The notes beneath the pieces were generated by a model. It had not been told where the DNA came from. It did no database searches and saw only the letters and a program-made list of their open reading frames with translations. 64,000 nucleotides of DNA from Clostridiales bacterium. Lineage in GTDB: Bacteria > Bacillota > Clostridia > Peptostreptococcales > Anaerovoracaceae. Of this stretch, positions 60,780-64,000 are shown piece after piece; the first letter of the stretch is position 1; every line of letters starts with the position of its first letter. The stretch covers positions 62,001-126,000 of the forward strand of contig SVCU01000003.1 in assembly GCA_015058215.1 (NCBI GenBank), written 5' to 3'. Both the position numbers and the translations under genes were made by a program.

Positions 60780-62341
60780 TTACCGCTGACCTCCGTGATG
60801 CCGGTGAAGAAGTTGGCTCCTTCTTTCACTGCGAAGATGGTACTGCTTTCACCGGGCTGGCCGCCGAAACCACCCATCTGGCCGCCGGGGCCCCTGCCGC
60901 CTTCCGGTCTCTGTCCCATCGGACCATCCGGAGGCGTCATCCCCTCACCCGTCTGGCCGTCCGGTCTCTCACCCATCTGACCATCCGGTCTCTCACCCAT
61001 CTGGCCGCCGTCCGGTACAAATCCGTCGGGAAGTTCGGGACGTGTGCCGTCGGGACGCTGGCCTCCGAAGCCACCGCCCATGCCCATGCCCATGCTGCCG
61101 GTGCCCTGCAGCTGCACCGCGCCCCGATGCAGGGTATAGTTTCCGGTTTCCAGTTCCTCCGAAGAGAACAGGAAGTAACTGAAAGCATTCTCAGGAGCGA
61201 TCTCTGCCACCACCTTGCCCTTTTCATTCTTCAGGGTGTAGGCTTCGCCGCCCTTCCGAGCCTGGGCAAAGGAGAACACTGCGTAGTTCTGAGTGCCCTC
61301 TACCCGGTCGTACATATTGCCGCTGGCGATGACGGTGCCGCCATTGATGTATACACCGTTATCCGCATCGATGCCCGCATCGCCGCTGGTGCTGCAGGCC
61401 TGGCTGGTCACGATGCCGCCGTTGATCACCAGCCAGCCGTTGGAATCGATGCCGTCCCCTTCGCCGGTGGTACCGCTGACCCGAATGTGCACTTCGCCGC
61501 CGTTGATGGTGGTGACGGAAACATAGTCTTCGTTGGTATTGATGCCGTCATTCCCGGAAACGATACGGATGATCCCATCGTTGATGGTCAGGTGCAGTTC
61601 GGAGTCCAGTCCTTCGTTCTCCGCATTGATGTTCAGAACACCTTTTCCGGAAACGTTCATGGACATTTTGGAATAGACCGCCGCATCGTACTTGTGCAGC
61701 TTCTTGCTGTCCACCACTTCCGTCCCCGCATCGTTGAGGGTAACGGATTTGTAAATGCGGGCCACGTAGGAACCGTTCATGGTATTTTCCGTGCCGTCGG
61801 CGATGACCAGATTGGCCCCGGCGGCGGAAGTATCCACATCCATCACCGCAGTTTCTTCGTCCGCAGAGCTGCACTCGTAAACGTTATAGAAAATGATGGC
61901 AGGAGCCACTGTGCAGGTGATGTCCGCCCCGTTCAGGATCAGCGTCACCACGGCCTCCGGATCCTCCTCCGCATCTTCTCCCAGGTCTACAGCGATCTGC
62001 CCGGCGCTGAGAGTGCCGCTGACCGCATAGGTACCGGGCTTGGTGATGTGCACCACGGTGTGTTCCTTTGCTTCTTCTTCGCTGTGGGCATCGGCCTCCG
62101 TGCCCTCACCGTAGGTAAAATCCTGACCGTCCTCATAGTAAACGATGTCCTGCCCCAGGTACACCGCCTGTGCAGGGTCTGCGGATGCAGCCTGGCCATC
62201 CACCGTGATCTTCTCGTCGGAAAGCAGGATCTCCACCGTGCCCTCCGGAAGCGCAAACGGCTCCTCTGCAGGGCTGCAGCCCCCCAGAAGGAAAACCAAT
62301 ACAAAACTCAAAAGTAAGGAAATCGTTTTTTTCGTGTCCAT
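60776..62341 (-). CDS. Carbohydrate-binding DUF4353 (Cthe_2159-like) lipoprotein
   Basis: A 521-residue lipoprotein: signal to about residue 21 (LLGGCSP), an N-terminal beta domain, then a right-handed beta-helix of the Cthe_2159 type (LNINAENEGLDSELHLTIN, GIDSNGWLVINGG, GDAGIDADNGVYINGG), which in relatives binds calcium and acidic polysaccharides. The C-terminus (about 425-505) is a Gly/Pro/Arg tract with repeats PDGQMGER and GGFGGQ. It is an extracellular, surface-attached protein, possibly for wall or pectin-like binding. Confidence 0.85.
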   Translation of the reverse strand: MDTKKTISLLLSFVLVFLLGGCSPAEEPFALPEGTVEILLSDEKITVDGQAASADPAQAVYLGQDIVYYEDGQDFTYGEGTEADAHSEEEAKEHTVVHITKPGTYAVSGTLSAGQIAVDLGEDAEEDPEAVVTLILNGADITCTVAPAIIFYNVYECSSADEETAVMDVDTSAAGANLVIADGTENTMNGSYVARIYKSVTLNDAGTEVVDSKKLHKYDAAVYSKMSMNVSGKGVLNINAENEGLDSELHLTINDGIIRIVSGNDGINTNEDYVSVTTINGGEVHIRVSGTTGEGDGIDSNGWLVINGGIVTSQACSTSGDAGIDADNGVYINGGTVIASGNMYDRVEGTQNYAVFSFAQARKGGEAYTLKNEKGKVVAEIAPENAFSYFLFSSEELETGNYTLHRGAVQLQGTGSMGMGMGGGFGGQRPDGTRPELPDGFVPDGGQMGERPDGQMGERPDGQTGEGMTPPDGPMGQRPEGGRGPGGQMGGFGGQPGESSTIFAVKEGANFFTGITEVSGN

Positions 62342-62460
62342 ACGTCAGCCTCCTCTTTTCGATGCAATTATTATAGCCGATGTTTTTGAAGAATTTCTAA
62401 AGAATCCGTAGGTTCTTCCTAAAAAATCCCCCCTTTCACCGCCTTTCCGCGCCAATTTCC

Positions 62461-62489
62461 TTGCAAGAGAAGCAAAAAAACAATATACT
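62461..62489 (+). promoter_or_regulatory. HD-hydrolase promoter
   Basis: TTGCAA (62461-62466), 17 bases, TATACT (62484-62489), 30 bases before the start codon. Confidence 0.7.
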
Positions 62490-62519
62490 GTACTTAGAAA
62501 TCCCTGCAAGGAGAAGTCC

Positions 62520-63176
62520 ATGCTTACGTTTGAAACCATTAAAAAAGATGCGGCCATCCGCACCTATATCACCCAGGCCGATGCCGCTCTGGGCGCGCTG
62601 GGCTACACCGAACACAGCTTCGCCCATGTGACCCGCTGCGCCGAAGTCGCCGGCGATCTTCTGGAAAACCTGGGCTACCCCTCCCGCACTGCGGAGCTTG
62701 CCCGCATGGCCGGCTACCTGCATGACATCGGTAACCTGGTGAACCGGGCCGACCACAGCCAGAGTGGTGCCGTCATGGCCTTCCAGCTGCTGCACGGCCT
62801 TGGCATGGCCCCGGAAGAGATCGCTCCCATCGTCACCGCCATCGGCAACCACGACGAAGGCACCGGCGTTCCCGTCAGCCCCATGGCTGCCGCCCTCATC
62901 CTGGCGGATAAATCCGACGTGCGCAGAAGCCGGGTCCGCTGCAAAGCAGAAGAATTCGATATCCACGACCGGGTCAACTACTCCGTCACCGGCTCCGGCC
63001 TGGTGCTCAGCGAAGACCACAAGACCCTGACCCTGCAGCTCACCATCGACACGGGCTGCGGTTCCGTGATGGAATACTTCGAGATCTTTTTGGAACGCAT
63101 GCTGCTCTGCCGCAAGGCTGCCGATTTCCTCGGCCTGCAGTTCAAGCTTACCATCAATGATATCCCACAATTATAA
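62520..63176 (+). CDS. HD-domain phosphohydrolase
   Basis: A 218-residue HD-superfamily protein. Metal ligands: His in GYTEHSFAHVTR (about 34-45), HD in AGYLHDIGNLVNRADH (about 64-79), and a later NHDEGTG (about 110). Substrate unknown; such proteins hydrolyse nucleotides or signalling phosphates. AAGGAGA precedes the ATG. The next gene starts 13 bases downstream. Confidence 0.85.
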   Translation: MLTFETIKKDAAIRTYITQADAALGALGYTEHSFAHVTRCAEVAGDLLENLGYPSRTAELARMAGYLHDIGNLVNRADHSQSGAVMAFQLLHGLGMAPEEIAPIVTAIGNHDEGTGVPVSPMAAALILADKSDVRRSRVRCKAEEFDIHDRVNYSVTGSGLVLSEDHKTLTLQLTIDTGCGSVMEYFEIFLERMLLCRKAADFLGLQFKLTINDIPQL

Positions 63177-63189
63177 GGAGGACACAAAA

Positions 63190-63291
63190 ATGAAAGTTAC
63201 CCGTCTCATCGTCAGTGCCGTTTCTCTGGGCGTTTCCGCCGCTCTGCTCACCCTGAGCATCATCGAACTGGTTCGTGGCGACGAAGCCTAA
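63190..63291 (+). CDS. 33-residue single-span membrane peptide
   Basis: AAGGAGG lies nine bases before the ATG. The product starts MKVTRLIVSAVSLGVSA, has one hydrophobic helix (about 5-27), and ends RGDEA. It is 13 bases after the HD gene and followed by a terminator, so it is probably translated. Too short for family assignment. Confidence 0.55.
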   Translation: MKVTRLIVSAVSLGVSAALLTLSIIELVRGDEA

Positions 63292-63325
63292 GCCTCGACT
63301 GCTCGATAACCATTACCAAAACACT

Positions 63326-63357
63326 AAAAAGACCGATCCCGAAGGATCGGTCTTTTT
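63326..63357. terminator. Bidirectional terminator
   Basis: AAAAAGACCGATCC (63326-63339) and GGATCGGTCTTTTT (63344-63357) form a 14-bp stem between convergent genes. Confidence 0.85.
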
Positions 63358-63361
63358 CTTT

Positions 63362-63979
63362 TTAGCGTCCTCTGTAAGACTGAAATTCCAAAAAAGCAAG
63401 ATGCGCGAGTTTTTCCACAGACATCAGAGCGCCTTCCGATTGGTCCATCGTTTTCGAAGAAATATTGATTACGGCTTTTGTCTCCGAATCGCTGACTTCT
63501 GCGTCGTAATAGAACACCGCGGTATCGCTGGCGAATTGACGTCCTGTGTAGATCGGTTCTGCATAGCGTCTCACTTCCACCCGGCAGCTCCAGGCTCCGT
63601 CTTCATCGAACCGGGGCACCATCCCACGTAAGCCCTCTTTCTCATAGCGTTCTGCCGTATAGGTATATTGCTCGTAGACAACGATCGTACTACCTTCGAT
63701 CACGACAGTTTCAACGGGTTCTGAGGGGATCCCCTCTGCCCCGTGAAGCCGCACCAGTTCCATCCGCAGGGATTCCGGCATATGCTCATCGTAATTCATG
63801 CTGCCGTTTACCGGGAGAAAAATAGCCAGTAGCAGCAGTATGGCCCCCAGCGTCCAATAGGAGGCCCACCTCTGATCCTCATGCCGCTTCCGCTTCTGAA
63901 TGTCTCGGGATAAGTCATTATCCCAGCCCTCCGATTCTGCCTGATTTGCTTCTTTGCGAACATCTTCATATTGAGGCAT
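63362..63979 (-). CDS. Hypothetical single-span membrane protein; start uncertain
   Basis: A 205-residue protein (if the ATG at 63979 is right) with a charged cytoplasmic N-terminus, one helix at about 41-59 (YWTLGAILLLLAIFLPV) and an outside domain of about 145 residues. The frame is open to the window's right end, and GGAGG lies directly against this ATG, so the real start may be upstream outside the window. No family recognised. Confidence 0.65.
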   Translation of the reverse strand: MPQYEDVRKEANQAESEGWDNDLSRDIQKRKRHEDQRWASYWTLGAILLLLAIFLPVNGSMNYDEHMPESLRMELVRLHGAEGIPSEPVETVVIEGSTIVVYEQYTYTAERYEKEGLRGMVPRFDEDGAWSCRVEVRRYAEPIYTGRQFASDTAVFYYDAEVSDSETKAVINISSKTMDQSEGALMSVEKLAHLAFLEFQSYRGR

Positions 63980-64000
63980 CCTCCAAACAAGCGCACGAAG

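Overview
The window comes from the chromosome of a moderately GC-rich, anaerobic, Gram-positive bacterium, most likely a gut-type member of the Clostridia (Oscillospirales-like). Pointers to this are strong AGGAGG ribosome sites throughout, BlaI/M56 sensor pairs, DUF1836 and DUF2975/XRE proteins, a pur operon with a separate archaeal-type IMP cyclohydrolase and a long fused PurL, a K+-dependent-type membrane pyrophosphatase, and a HydE-like radical SAM enzyme beside a TM1266-family protein. The exact genus is an inference. No phage, insertion sequence with transposase, CRISPR array or rRNA is visible.

Layout. 0-3 kb: the tail of an unrecognised gene, a BspA-type leucine-rich-repeat lipoprotein, and a DUF2975/XRE regulator pair with a well-formed operator region. 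3.2-6.2 kb: an operon of a 44-residue membrane protein, sn-glycerol-1-phosphate dehydrogenase and an Ldh_2-family oxidoreductase, then three tRNAs (fMet, Leu, Asn). 6.3-10.8 kb: an MscS channel, a candidate small RNA on the minus strand, DUF1836, a YgjP-like metallopeptidase, a self-inhibited Fic protein, a dicarboxylate/amino-acid symporter and a flavin-reductase remnant. 10.9-22.5 kb: the nine-gene purine operon purC-F-E-M-N-O-H'-D-L, read on the minus strand and headed by a leader with a 32-codon upstream ORF that runs into an intrinsic terminator. 22.6-27.8 kb: dCMP deaminase, a large duplicated lipoprotein and an amino-acid ABC importer. 27.7-31.2 kb: a segment bounded by inverted copies of an 82-bp sequence; it holds an RsgI-like lipoprotein and a BlaI / M56 pair whose sensor carries a degenerate M23 domain. 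31.2-38.2 kb: YbaK, TrkA-TrkH potassium uptake, RNase R, a CBS protein and small lipoproteins. 38.3-45.5 kb: membrane pyrophosphatase, SecG, TpiA, Pgk, Gap, a SEC-C protein and homoserine dehydrogenase. 45.6-51.4 kb: TrmL, a MaoC-like hydratase, endonuclease III, RidA, an acyl-CoA synthetase divergent from a GntR/FCD regulator with twin GTATAC operators, and a LUD protein. 51.5-55.5 kb: a TM1266-like protein, a NitT/TauT-type ABC importer and a HydE-like radical SAM enzyme, preceded by a structured leader ending in a terminator. 55.6-64 kb: an AEC transporter, a second BlaI/M56 operon, a barnase/barstar pair with a consensus promoter, a DUF4353 lipoprotein, an HD hydrolase and small membrane proteins.

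How the genes work together. Purine synthesis is present from PRPP to IMP except purB (and purK), and appears to be controlled by attenuation at the leader. Glycolytic gap-pgk-tpiA sits beside secG and the pyrophosphatase. Two BlaI-type circuits use different operator sequences, so they should be insulated from each other. The most novel-looking parts are the pur leader peptide/attenuator, the HydE-like operon with its unassigned leader RNA, the orphan small RNA at 7.3 kb, and the M56 sensor with a dead M23 domain.
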